From Cryptomeria japonica (taxonomy: Eukaryota; Streptophyta; Pinopsida; Cupressales; Cupressaceae), in assembly GCF_030272615.1 (NCBI RefSeq), contig NC_081414.1, forward strand, positions 523,138,137-523,202,136: a DNA stretch of 64,000 bases, written 5' to 3'. Under the pieces are notes generated by a model. It made no database searches. It saw only the letters and a program-made list of their open reading frames with translations, and was not told the origin of the DNA. Position 1 is the first letter of the stretch. Every line of letters begins with the position of its first letter. The translations under genes and the position numbers were made by a program. Shown here in pieces: positions 1 to 10,714 of the stretch.

Positions 1-1
1 T

Positions 2-2908
2 GATGCTCATAATAATGCCTCCCTCTCTTCCATTCCCACTATCTTAGAAATTAAAAATTTTGTTTTCTCCTTTGATGGTAACAAAGCATTTGGACCTGAC
101 GGATTCCCAATGTTCTTTTTTCAAGATTTTTGGGATATTATTGGTATTGATGTTGCCAATGGGGTTAAGGAATTCTTTGGGGCTAGAAAACTCTTGAAAG
201 AAATCAATGGTACTTTTATTGCTCTTATCCTCAAGACTCAAGGAGCTGACTCTTTGGACAAATTCAGACCTATTAGCCTCTGCAACTCCTTTTACAAGAT
301 TATTTCTAAGGTCCTTACTACTAGAGTTTTGTCTATCCTTCCTGCCTTAATTAAACACCAGCAAAATGGGTTTGTTCCTGGAAGACAAATTCTTGACTCC
401 ATTATTACAGTTCATGAGAACATTCACTCTCTTATTAGAGCTAAGAAGAAGGGTCTCATCCTTAAGCTTGACCTCTCCAAAGCCTATGACAAGGTTGATT
501 GGTCTCTTCTTCAAAAAGTTCTCACTTCTTTTGGGTTTTCCTCTAGAGTTGTGGATCTTTTCTCCCAACTTACTACCTCTGTGTCTTTTGTTGTTCTTGT
601 CAATGGTTCTCCTTCTACTTTTTTCCAAGCCTCAAGAGGTCTTAGGCAAGGAGATCCTATCTCCCCCATCATTTTCGTAATTTTGGCAGAATGCTTTGGT
701 CGGACCATGGAAAAATTGGTGCAAGAAGGATCTTTTAAGGGCCTCCAACCTTTTTCTGCTGACCTTATTTGTCCCCACCAGCAGTTTGTTGATGACACTA
801 TTATTATGGGGGATTCAAGTATCTCAGAAGCTAAAGTATTGAAGAGTGCCCTATGTAAATTTGCCTCTGCTATGGGGCAGCTTATCAACTAGGCTAAAAG
901 TGAAGTCTTTTTCATTAATACTCCAGAGAGAAGACAACAGAGGATCAACAGAATTCTGGACTGTAAGATTGCTGACCTTCCTGTTACCTACCTTGGACTT
1001 CCCATTGGGATTGCCCCTCCTGACTCCTTCTGGAGTTCTCTAGTTGACAAATTTCATAAAAAACTTGCCAGTTGGAAAGGGGCCCTCTTAAGTCAAGCTG
1101 GTAAGCTCCAACTCCTTAAGGCTACTCTTCAAAGTATTCCTATTTATGCTCTTAGTCTCTTCAAAATTCCAATCAAGTATGCTGAAGCAATTGAGAAAAT
1201 TCAAAGAAGATTCCTATGGTTTGGGGTTGAGGAAAAGCAAAGAATGTCCCTGGTGGCCTGGGATCAGGTCTGTAGGCCGAAAAGCAAAGGTGGTTTGGGT
1301 CTCAGGAGGATTCATACTTTAAATGAAGCTCTCTTGTCCAAACAAGCTTGGAGATGGTTTCATTTTGATTCTAAATGGTGCAAAATTTCGAGAAGTAAGT
1401 ACTCTCTTCTATCTTCTTCTCTCTCTTCTTTTCTTAATTCGGATCTCAGTATAAATGGATCCCATATTTGGAACCATGTTTCTAAATGTAAAGATGTGAT
1501 TGCTAAAGGAGTGATATGGAAACTTGGAAATGGCAAAAAAGTTAGATTCTGGGAGGATCCCTGGCTTTTTGATAAACCCCTAATGGTCTTCCATGAATGG
1601 GCCTCACATGCCCCTTCCTGTTTTGGCTCTTTTGGCTCCTTAGTGGCAGAATACTGGGATGGGAACAATTGGCAGAACATTGATAGTATCCACCCTAGCC
1701 TTTCTAAACTTAAGACCCATTTGTTTGCTAAATGGCTGAATAATGAAGAGGACTCCCTGATTTGGAAACATGATCCCAAAGGTACTTTAACTATGTCTTC
1801 ATCGTATTGTGTCCTTTCCCCCCCCCCTCCTATAAATCCTTTTTGGTCTAAAGCATGGATAAAAGGTCTCACCCCCAAAATCAATTTTTTCTTCTGGACT
1901 ATCCTCCAAAATAAGATCCTTACCGTTGACAACCTAAAAGGTAGAGGTTTTTCCCTTCCTAATAGGTGTGTGTTGTGCTTTCAAGAGGAAGAGTCTGTGG
2001 ACCACCTTGCCCTCCACTGTTCCTTCTCAGCCTCAGTTTGGGAAAATTTCCTCAAGAGCTTTAGTTTAGCTTGGGTGTTTCCGAGTAACATCAGAGATTT
2101 GTTCTCCTCCTGGAATATTCAATGGACTAATTCTTTTTTAAGATGTATGTGGTAGCTCTCTCTTCCTCACATCTTGTGGGGTCTTTGGAAAGAAAGAAAC
2201 AATCGAATCTTCAGGGATGTCTCCCTAAATCAAGATACTATTTTCTAGAAAATTCAAAGGGCTATCCAGGAAAATATGGGAATCATGGAGGGTCCTTGTT
2301 ACTCAAATAACTCCCTGGAGTCAAATATCTTAAGGGCTTGGAATATGAAGATCACCGATGGTCCTAATCTCAGCTACAATAAAAGGCTTGAAGCTAAATG
2401 GCAAACCCCTCCCCAAGGCTGGCTCAAAATCAATTTTGATGGTGCAGCCAAAGGTAACCCAGGTCCTTCAAGTTGTGGAGTTATTCTTAGAGATCATAGA
2501 GGAATTTGCAAAGAGATTATTGTTGTCCCTATTGGAACCCAAACTAACCATAAAGCTGAAGCTATGGCAGCTCTTCAAGGCATAATCCTAGCCAAAAAAT
2601 GGAATTGCCCCTATCTATGGATAGAAGTGGACTCAAATAATATAATAAAGTGCCTCAATGGGACTTCAAAACCTTCATGGTCAATTCACAACATAATCAC
2701 TTCTTCTATTGACATTATTAGAACCTTTAAAAAATACCATATCTCCCATATCTATTGGGAGGCCAACTATTCTGCTGATTGGGCTGCCAATGTGGCTATT
2801 AAAAATGAGACAATTACCACGTGGATGGGTGAGAGAAGACTCCCCGAAGATGTCAGACAAATCATAAGTGATGAGCGATATAGAAGTACCCCAAAGACTC
2901 TTGATTGA
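2..2908 (+). pseudogene. LINE-1 ORF2, C-terminal part: reverse transcriptase, zf-RVT, RNase H
   Basis: ORF2 performs target-primed reverse transcription of LINE RNA. One frame runs from base 2 to the TGA at 2906-2908 and is broken only by TAG at 890, 2153 and 2246. RT motifs are FRPISLCN, GFVPGRQILD, LDLSKAYDKVDW, GLRQGDPISP and QFVDDTIIMG. The catalytic box is FVDD rather than the common FADD. The zf-RVT region (about 1840-2215) includes RCVLCFQEEESVDHLALHC and WGLWKERNNRIF. RNase H (about 2410-2830) keeps all four acidic positions: FDGAAKGNPGPSS, HKAEAMA, EVDSNNII and SADWAAN. This is the archaeal-type RNase H known from plant L1 elements. The endonuclease lies left of the window. Inactive as it stands because of the three stops. 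Confidence 0.88.
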
Positions 2909-4793
2909 CAGGGTAATAATGAAAAGTACTGATGTAAGAACTTCGAGTTATTTCTATAATGAGAAAATCACTCATTATAACATCAATGCCATCAACTCCC
3001 ATGCTTACTGGGTAATTGTTTTAGCTCTGAAAAGCTCTCTGTTTAACCAACTCTGCAAGTTTCAAAATTTGGCTATGAGAAGCGACATCATGGGCAGAAA
3101 TAGGAGACAATATGAGCCAAGTAGCTGCAAAGAGTGGAAACAGAAGGAAGAGGTGTGGGGTATTTTGCAGAAGGGCGGTCTCTCAAACTTCATAGAGAGA
3201 CTCCATGGCCATGATGGAATGGTAACTAGCCTTTTCTACAAAAAATAGAAGAAGGGCATGTTAAAAATGGGTGACCAAATGGTGGAAATTGATGAAGATT
3301 TAATTGCTAAAGCTACGGGTCTCAACAAGGAAGGCTGCAACTTCTACAGAGATAGGAAGGTCAGCAGGGAAGCCATTGAAAAGTACCTGGTTACTGAGAA
3401 AGAGAAAAAATGACTGGTAAAGTTGAGCAAAACCTACTACCCACCTAGGGCTTTTGCCAAACCCTGGCGGGAAATTCTCTTTGTTTTAATGCAGTATATT
3501 ACACTAGATGGTAGGTTTACGAAAGTCTATGGGTATCATTTTGTTCTGTTAAACCACTTTAGGCATAATGATAAGGTGAATTTTCCTTATTTCTTGCTTT
3601 GCTCAATTAATGCTTCCCTTAAAGCCTATAAAGAGAATCCTCTAGGCGATACTGCAATGCACCAAGGCCTAATGGTCCTAATTTATGACCATTTAAAGGC
3701 CAGTCAAATTAACCGGATGTAGCCCTCTGTGGACTCTGAGGAAGATATGTCTGATTCTTCTTTTTCAAAGGAGGAGGAATCTGACAATGATTCCTTATCT
3801 GATACTAAGGATAGCTCTAATGATTCAGAGTATGAGAGTAGTAAGAAGACTAAAACAAGACCGTCATCTTCCAAGGGCAAATAACTTCAAATCAAACCCT
3901 TGATCAACATCTCTTCGGAAGAAGAGGATTCAAATTATTCTAAGGAGAAGAAGAACCCTAAAGGGTTGCTAAAGAAGAAAATTAAAAACCAAGCCCAGAC
4001 CCAGAAAAAGCATAAGAAAAAAGAGGAGACTGGCAAGGAACCAGAAGCTGACAAGCAAGCTAGGACTCTGGAAGCCGAGCACAGCCTGGAAAAGGAGTCA
4101 ATGGAAGAGACTCTCAGGGCTGCCGACACTATCTCCACCCTCCATATCCCTAAAGATGAATAGGTAACCCCTGGAAAAGAGACTCCCCCCGATGGCCCTC
4201 CTCCCGAGGGCTTGCATGGTTTTATGAAAACTATGGAATGGCTCATTGATGGTTACAAGAAAGCTGTGGATGAGTATAAGAAACTATGCAAAAGAGTCCT
4301 GATTCTGGAGACCATTAATATAGGGGAGGGGAATACAATGGCTGACTATATTGAGGATCTGAAAAACACTATTGCTAAAGTAGAAGACATTAGAGATGCT
4401 TTCAACCCCAGGTTTGAGAAGATTGAAAAGGAGATGCTGGACAGAAAAAGCCTTGCGGAAACTAGTGAAAAAACTCTCTCGAATACTGTCACTAAAGTGG
4501 GAAAAATTGAGGAGTGCCTTAAGAATATCATGGAGTAGAGCCTTAGTATTCTAAAAATCTTAGCCAATAATACTCATACCCTCATCAGTAAGCTTGATGA
4601 TGACAAGGAAATCTAGGAAATTGACCTGGATGTTGAAGGTACAGGGGAAGCTCAAGTTCCCAGAACCCTCACCAGAAGCAAGAGGAAGGAAAAGAAAATG
4701 AAAAAGGATCTGGAAGAGCTGAAAGCTATCAGGGCTACCTATGATGAGTTGGTGATAAAGGCAGAGGACTTGCTAAAGAAAATTGCTGAGTAG
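2871..4793 (+). pseudogene. LINE-1 ORF3-like reading frame of unknown function, decayed
   Basis: A frame different from ORF2 starts at ATG 2871, overlaps the ORF2 end by 38 bp and runs about 640 codons to TAG 4791-4793, just before the LINE 3' UTR. It is interrupted by TAG (3246, 3720, 4161, 4536, 4614), TGA (3411) and TAA (3882). The composition is protein-like on both sides of each stop. The N-terminal third is globular, with the segments DLIAKATGLNKEG and TLDGRFTKVYGYHFVLLNHF. The middle is an acidic serine-rich stretch followed by Lys/Glu-rich sequence. The C-terminal part is predicted coiled coil (MADYIEDLKNTIAKVED and following). I do not recognise a named family; the N-terminal part resembles plant transposon-associated proteins of unknown role. 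Location before the LINE-type 3' end suggests it belongs to the LINE. An adjacent unrelated fragment is the alternative. Confidence 0.55.
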
Positions 4794-5999
4794 CGTCTCC
4801 CCGGTTTCTTTGCTGTGTTTTGTTGTTTTGTTGCTTTGTTGTTCTTTCTGTTCGCTAGTCTTCTGGCTAGTCGTTATGTATGCGGACTTTTAATCCTTTT
4901 GCTTCTCTTTCTCTTTCTATGATGTAAAGGTTTCGGGTCCTTAAAACCTATTTTTTAATCAATCAGAACTGAACTAAACAAAGCAAAGACACAACCCGCA
5001 TACCAACATAGGGAATGTTGACAGATGACTGACAATGGTCACTATCGAGCAAGGCTAGTGATGAAATTTATGGCCTTAAGACTATCTCCTCCACTTCCAT
5101 CAAATTAATTAGGTACGTTCAGACCTGTGGAACTAGGTGAAGTCAGTACTTTGTACCTATAATTATTGCATCACTGAACCACACATACATATATATATTC
5201 AAATATGGTAGACACACCAGTGAAGGAGAATCATGATGTTCCATATCTCACCAAAGTGAGTGAAGGAAAATCATCTCCTCGCACCCCATACACTTTCCAC
5301 AAATACATGATGACATACACATAACGCATCTCATGCATATAGTAAATGTGTTAGTTCATGGTCAATAACACAATAAAATTAACATCTAATCATCTATAAG
5401 GAAATAATGCATAAACCATATTCAGTGAATCTTAAATCAAATCATAATCCAACATAGCATAATATCTGAAGAAAACATCACCACATAGTGTATCCACAAA
5501 TATCCACTGAAAAGTCAACCATGGTCAAAATAAGTATCGAAAAAGTTTGATCAAGGGAGGGGTACTACAATATGTACACACACACACATGTGTGTGTATA
5601 CAGATACACATATATATGTACACACACACACACAACAAAAATAATAAGGCTATATTTAATTTCTCCCTTTTCCCTTGATAACTTGTTTTTTAAAATATTA
5701 TATTTTGAACTATCTCAAATAGATGAAAAAATAACAAATTATTTCTCAATTGCCTCAAAGGTTACATTTTATTTGTCTCAAATACATTATGCTTTTAACA
5801 ATTTTCCCACTAAAATGTTTTACAAATTCCAAAAGTTAGCATCATGGTCCCCCACCATGATGTTGATCATAATTAATTATTTTAATTTTCATTGTAAACT
5901 TCTAGCCACAACCCTAATGAGATGTGCATTGAATCTCATCCATAGGATGAATTCAATCTCCACTATTGGATTCTAGCGATACAAGGAAACTTAAAATAA
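4794..5999. other. LINE 3' UTR, then unassigned AT-rich sequence with a CA/TG microsatellite
   Basis: Bases 4794-4965 are T-rich LINE 3' UTR. The remainder up to element A has no convincing coding potential. A short (CA)n/(TG)n/(TA)n microsatellite lies at about 5568-5634. The short ORF crossing it begins with a Tyr/Thr/His run that is simple-sequence translation, so I do not call it a gene. Confidence 0.6.
5995..5999. repeat. Left target-site duplication of element A (AATAA)
   Basis: AATAA lies directly before the TG that opens LTR A1 and is matched by AATAA at 21763-21767 directly after the CA of LTR A2. The perfect 5-bp match over a 15.8-kb span supports both outer boundaries of element A. 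Confidence 0.85.
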
Positions 6000-7213
6000 T
6001 GTAGCATCGTAAAATTGTGACACTTGCAATTTCGACTGCATTTGGGTCTTCACGATGGCGACGCAACGTTGAACCTGAATGGAGACCCCGAAACCTATTT
6101 ACGACATCAAAAACTGCATCTTTCGGCACCTTGGCTTGATCCTCCTTGCACCCTGCTGTCCTGGGAGGTGGGACCATGGCACCTAGCACCCTAGTCCCTC
6201 AGGACCATGGCGCCCAGCGCCTTTGTCCCTGGCCCTATTTTGGGCCCGGTCTCTTGTTGGGCATCGGGTCTTCAAGTTTGCAATTTGGAAAATAATACTC
6301 CTAGGTCAGCCTAAGGTCGAAAAAATCAGTCTCCTAACCCTAATTGACAAGTATATAAACTAGATTTCCCCTCCCAGAAAAGGAGAAAAAAATACATGTG
6401 TGCAAGAGGCGGAAGCGATAGGCAAACATTCAAACATTCAACATTCAAGCATTCCTTCAAGCAATTAGGCATTCTAAGTCTCCATTCAAGGCTAGGTGTT
6501 GCATTCAAGACAAGGATTCAACCATTGAAGAGGAGATCAAAATACAACATACAACATCATTACACCTTCGCATGTAAGAATACAAACATTCTTACAACAA
6601 GGTATCAGTACTTGATTACATTACAAACACTGACATTTACAGCATTCTCATTTCTTGGTTAATTCCAAAACCAGGGTTTGACCTGAAGGCAAACCCCTAA
6701 TCCCTAACCCCCCAATTGTCCTCTCTTTTCTGTGTGTAGGTTGCAGGTACGCAGCTATAATTGAAGATCTGGAATCCTTGTGCAGAGATGAATAGATACC
6801 CCTTCATTTCGCGGATTTTTCGGAGGACCGTGTGCACTCTGGGCACCATCGTCCCATCAACTTTCGCTCAAACTCATAGGATAGCATCGTCTCAACATTT
6901 TACTACTAATTTCAGGTCCGTAGCTTCATCCCGTGTCCCTATCTCCGTCTACAAGTGAATCTTTCTTACTTTTACATACACTCCTAGTTCAATCCTTCTA
7001 TCTACATTCTTTACAAAAGAGGGTATCCTTGCTGTCTCAACCCTTGAAACTCATTTAGAATTCAGTCTTGCATTGTGTGGGATTGGATCTTGTGGGTTTC
7101 AACCCCTCTTTTGAATGTAAAGTCTCTCCTAAGTGAGAACCGTCAATCCTAGTGGCCCCCTTTCTCTCTCTTTGGAGTGGGGGAACACTTAGGGTTCAGT
7201 TTTCTGATTTAAA
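6000..7213 (+). repeat. 5' LTR of element A (A1)
   Basis: Begins TGTAGCATCGTAAAATTGTG and aligns along its length with the repeats at 8316, 14901 and 20517. The terminal CA has become AA (7212-7213); the other three copies keep CA. It contains two copies of a ~28-bp GGACC...GGTCC-type hairpin unit (about 6171-6232), a run of CATTCAA-type short repeats, and a further GGACCGTG module near 6823-6852. Confidence 0.88.
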
Positions 7214-7216
7214 TTT

Positions 7217-7234
7217 TGGTGAACCCGACGTGAA
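7217..7234 (+). promoter_or_regulatory. Primer-binding site of element A
   Basis: TGGTGAACCCGACGTGAAC starts 3 bp after the 5' LTR and is identical to the site after LTR B1 (from 9537). It starts with TGG, as expected for pairing with a tRNA 3' CCA. I did not assign the tRNA. Confidence 0.65.
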
Positions 7235-8315
7235 CATCCTAATTCTGATTATTCATGGTTAGATCTAAAATTTTTTTGCTTCCTTAATTACATTTCCATG
7301 TTTGATCTTTTGCAAATTTTAGAGGTTAATTGCATAAAAACCCTAAATTCTCTTTTTAGTAATTGAGCTTGTGAAATGTTTAATTGTTAATGCTTGTTTC
7401 AGATCTACCCTTCTATTGCAAATTGTCAAATCATATTTGTGCTTTAATTCTGAAAATTAAGTGGTTAAGTGTCAAAACCCTAATTTTTAAAACCCTCTTG
7501 ATTCAACCTTTGACTGATGATTTCACTGATCAAAACACCTCCAAATCGGCTGTAACTTTGGATTCCGCAACAAAAACATAATATCTTTCATCCCTGAAAA
7601 TTTTGAAAAAAATTGCAAGGACCGTGTGCACCCCGAGCGCCATCATCCCCGACATTTTTTCTGAAATTTCGGGAGCTAGATCTTACTGTATTTTTCTGCT
7701 AGAATCCAGAATCTTGGCTGATTTCATCAATTCTAACACTTTCAAAATTAAAGTCAAAGTTGGTCTAGTGATTGCTTGGATTAAGGCTTATAATCATTCA
7801 AAAATTGTTGAAATTGAAATTTTGTGTTAAAATTGTGTTTCTTACTGTCCTAAATCTGAAAAGTGTGTTGGCATTCATTCAAAATTTCAGTGCTTTATTC
7901 AAATTCTTGCAGTTTGTGACTTTTGAAATTAAGTGTTTAATTGCAACAACCTGGATTTCCACTTTCAAAATTGAATTTTGCATGAAATTGAGTCAACTTT
8001 TAAATTTCAAAGCTTGCATTGCTTTTAGTATTCCCTCTAAAATCATAACATTCAAAATTTCAGTTTCCCTCTCTTTTTCAAAATTCAAATTTTGCATTTT
8101 TCAACAATCTTGGTAGGGTTCAATTTTAAGATTGCAACTTTAATTTGGCCTATCTACAGATCATAAAATCACTCAATTTTTTCAGATTAGCTTTAAAATT
8201 ATCATAATTTTCATCCCTGAAAATTTCAAAAAAAGTTGCGAGGACCGTGTGCACTCCGTTCGCCACGGTCCCCAACATTTTTTCTAAAACTTTGGGAGAT
8301 TGTCATGATTGCATT
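7235..8315 (+). other. Untranslated leader of element A, up to the insertion of B
   Basis: AT-rich sequence homologous to 9555-10620 of element B. It contains two GGACCGTG hairpin modules (7619-7648 and 8242-8271). Short ORFs here are broken by indels relative to B, which argues against a conserved protein. The last five bases, GCATT at 8311-8315, are the left TSD of B. Confidence 0.7.
8242..8271 (+). other. Leader hairpin module in element A
   Basis: GGACCGTG pairs perfectly with CACGGTCC (8-bp stem). The intervening 14 bases begin TGCAC, making GTGCAC at the stem-loop border. Homologous modules occur at 7619-7648, 9935-9964 and 10557-10587. Confidence 0.65.
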
Positions 8316-9533
8316 TGTAGCATCCTAAAATTGCGACACTTGCAATTTCGACTGCATTTCAGTCTTCACGATGGCAACGCAACACACAACCTGAATGGAG
8401 ACCCCGAAACCTGATTATGACACCAAAAACTGCATTTTCTTGCACCCTGGCCTGAACCTCCTTTGCACCTTGCTGTCCCGGGAGGTGGGACCAGAGCGCC
8501 CAGCACCCTGGTCCCTGGGTCCTATTTTGGGCCCGGTCTCTTTTGGACTTTGGGTCTTTATGTTTGCAAATTGAAAATTTATCTTTCCTGGTCGGCCTAA
8601 GGTCGGGAAAATCAGTCTATCAGCCCTAATTGACAAGTATATAAATGACATTTTCCTCTTTCATTCGACATGATGGAAAAAGCGTGGAAATTATACTCAA
8701 GCATTCAAGATTTCAAGCATTCCTTCAAGCAATTGATCATTTCAGGTCTCCATTCAAGGCTAAGTGTTGCATTCAAGACAAGGATTCAACCATTGAAGAG
8801 GAGATCACATATTACATGCTACATACAACATACAACATACAACATACAACAAACATACAACATCTATACCTTCGCACATAAGGATACAAACATCCTTACA
8901 ACAAGGTATTAGTACTTGTTTTACATTACAGACATTTACATTTACAGCATTGCTCATTTCTTGGTTAATTCCAAAACTGGGGTTTGACCTAAAGGCAAAC
9001 CCCTAATCCCTAACCCCCCAATCGTCTTCTCTTTTCTGTGTGTAGGTTGCAGGTACGCGGTTGAAATTGAAGATCTAGAATCCTTGTGCAGAGACGAACA
9101 GATCCCCCTTCGTTTCGCGGATTTTTCAGAGGACCGTGGCGCTCGGGCGCCATCGTCCCAACAACTTTTGCTCAAATTTGCAGGACAGCGCTGTATCGAC
9201 ATTTTACTACTAATTCCAGGTCCGCAGCTTCATCCTATATCCCTATCTCAGTTTATAAGCGAATCTTTGTCATTTTCTATGCATTCCTAGCTTAATTCTT
9301 CTATCAACATTCTTTACAAAAGAGGGTAGCCTTGCTTTCTTAACCCTTGAAACTCATTTAGCATCCAATCTTGCATTGCATGGGATTGGATCTTGTGGGT
9401 TTCAACCCCTCTTTTGAATGTAAAGTCTCTCCCCTAAGTGAAAACCATCAACCCTAGTGAATCTCCCTTCTCTCTCCTTGGAGTTGGAAGAGGGGAGAGC
9501 AACTAGGGTTCGATCGCGATTTTCCACTTTACA
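8316..9533 (+). repeat. 5' LTR of element B (B1)
   Basis: Starts TGTAGCATCCTAAAATTGCG and ends CTTTACA, 3 bp before the primer-binding site. It holds one copy of the GGACCA...TGGTCC hairpin unit (8488-8514) and a strong second hairpin at 9131-9158. B2 holds two copies of the first unit. Confidence 0.9.
9131..9158 (+). other. GC-rich hairpin in LTR B1
   Basis: GGACCGTGGCGC and GCGCCATCGTCC are complementary except at two adjacent positions and flank the tetraloop TCGG. In transcribed RNA this would be a stable 12-bp stem. It is the LTR version of the module that recurs in the leader. Confidence 0.6.
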
Positions 9534-9536
9534 TTT

Positions 9537-9554
9537 TGGTGAACCCGACGTGAA
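9537..9554 (+). promoter_or_regulatory. Primer-binding site of element B
   Basis: Same TGGTGAACCCGACGTGAAC site as element A, 3 bp after the LTR end. Conservation between two independent copies supports function as the minus-strand primer site. Confidence 0.7.
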
Positions 9555-10714
9555 CATCCTTTCTAATTATGCATAGTTAGATCTGAAAATTGGATTCCTT
9601 GATTACATTTCCATGTTTGATCTTTTGCAAAATTTTAGAGGTTAATTGCATAAAAACCCTAAATTTTCTTTTTAGTAATTAAGCTTGTGAAATGTCTAAA
9701 TGTTAATGCTTGTTTCAGGTCTGCCCTTCTATTACAAATTATCAATTCATATTTGTGCTTTAATTTTGAAAATTAAGTGGTCAAGTGTCAAAACCCTAAT
9801 TTTTGAAACCCTCTTGATTCAACCTTTGTCCGACAATTTCACTGATCAAAACATCTCCAAATCAGCTGTAACTTTGGATTCCGCAATAAAATCACAATAT
9901 CTTTCATCCCTGAAAATTTGGAAAAAAGTTGCGAGGACCGTGTGCACTCCGAGCGCCATCGTCCCCGACATTTTCTCCGAAATTTCGGGAGCTAGATCTT
10001 ACTGTATTTTCCTGCTAAAATCCAGAATTTTGGCTGATTTTATCAAATATAACACTTTCAAAATTATAGTCAAAGTTGGTCTTGTGATTGCTTGGATTAA
10101 GGCTTCTAAACATTCAAAAATTATCGAAATTGAAATTTTGTGTCAAAATTGTGTTCTTACTGTCCTAAATCTGAAAAGTGTGTTTGCATTCATTAAAAAT
10201 TTCAGTGCTTTATTCAAATTCTTGCAATTTGTGACTTTTGAAATTAAGTGCTTAATTACAACAACTTTAATTTCCGCTTTCAAAATTGAATTTTGTGTGA
10301 AATTGAGTCAATTTTCAAATTTCAAAATTTGCATTGCTCTTGACATTCCCTCTAAAATCATAAAATTCAAAATTTCAGTTTCCCTCTCTTTTTCAAAATT
10401 CAAATTTTGCATTTTTCGACAATCTTGGTAGGGTTCAATTTCGAGATTGCAACTTTAATTTGGCCTATCTACAGATCGTAAAATCACTCAATTTTTTCAG
10501 ATTAGCTCTAAAATCATCATAACTTTCATCCCTGCGAATTTCGAAAAAAGTTGCTGGGACCGTGTGCACTCCGAAGCGCCACGGTCCCTGACATTTTTTC
10601 TGAAATTTCGGGAGATTGTCCTGATTGTATTTAACAGCTTAAATCCAGAAGATTGGCTGATTTTACTGAAAATTGCTACCTCTAAATTCAAAACTTTCTC
10701 TCTCTCTCTAGTGC
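9555..10714 (+). other. Untranslated leader of element B with duplicated hairpin modules
   Basis: About 1.16 kb of AT-rich sequence between PBS and gag. Two direct repeats of ~150 bp (about 9890-10035 and 10510-10665) each begin near 'tttcatccctg' and carry a GGACCGTGTGCACTCCG hairpin (9935-9964; 10557-10587). The second stem is a perfect 8 bp. A 243-codon open frame (9700-10431) crosses this leader, but its counterpart in A is broken by several indels and it reads like translated AT-rich filler. I treat the segment as a structured RNA leader. Confidence 0.6.

Larger units (their letters stand above)
1..4965 (+). mobile_element. LINE-1: L1-type non-LTR retrotransposon, 5' part outside the window
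   Basis: The window opens inside the reverse transcriptase of a plant L1-type LINE. In order one sees the RT (RT0 motif GPDGF through FVDD), the RT thumb, a zf-RVT zinc-binding region, an RNase H, an overlapping third ORF and a 3' UTR. The 3' UTR ends near 4965 with a segment (about 4930-4962, 'tcgggtccttaaaacc' then a T-rich run) that resembles many plant LINE 3' ends. There is no long poly(A), and target-site duplication cannot be tested because the 5' end lies outside. The copy is decayed by point nonsense mutations, while the frame of ORF2 is otherwise preserved. Confidence 0.85.

Noticed and set aside
9700-10431. 243-codon ORF in the element B leader
   Set aside because: The homologous leader of A is broken by indels in this frame, and the sequence is AT-rich filler with hairpin modules. 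An untranslated leader is the better reading, although an open frame this long is somewhat unexpected.
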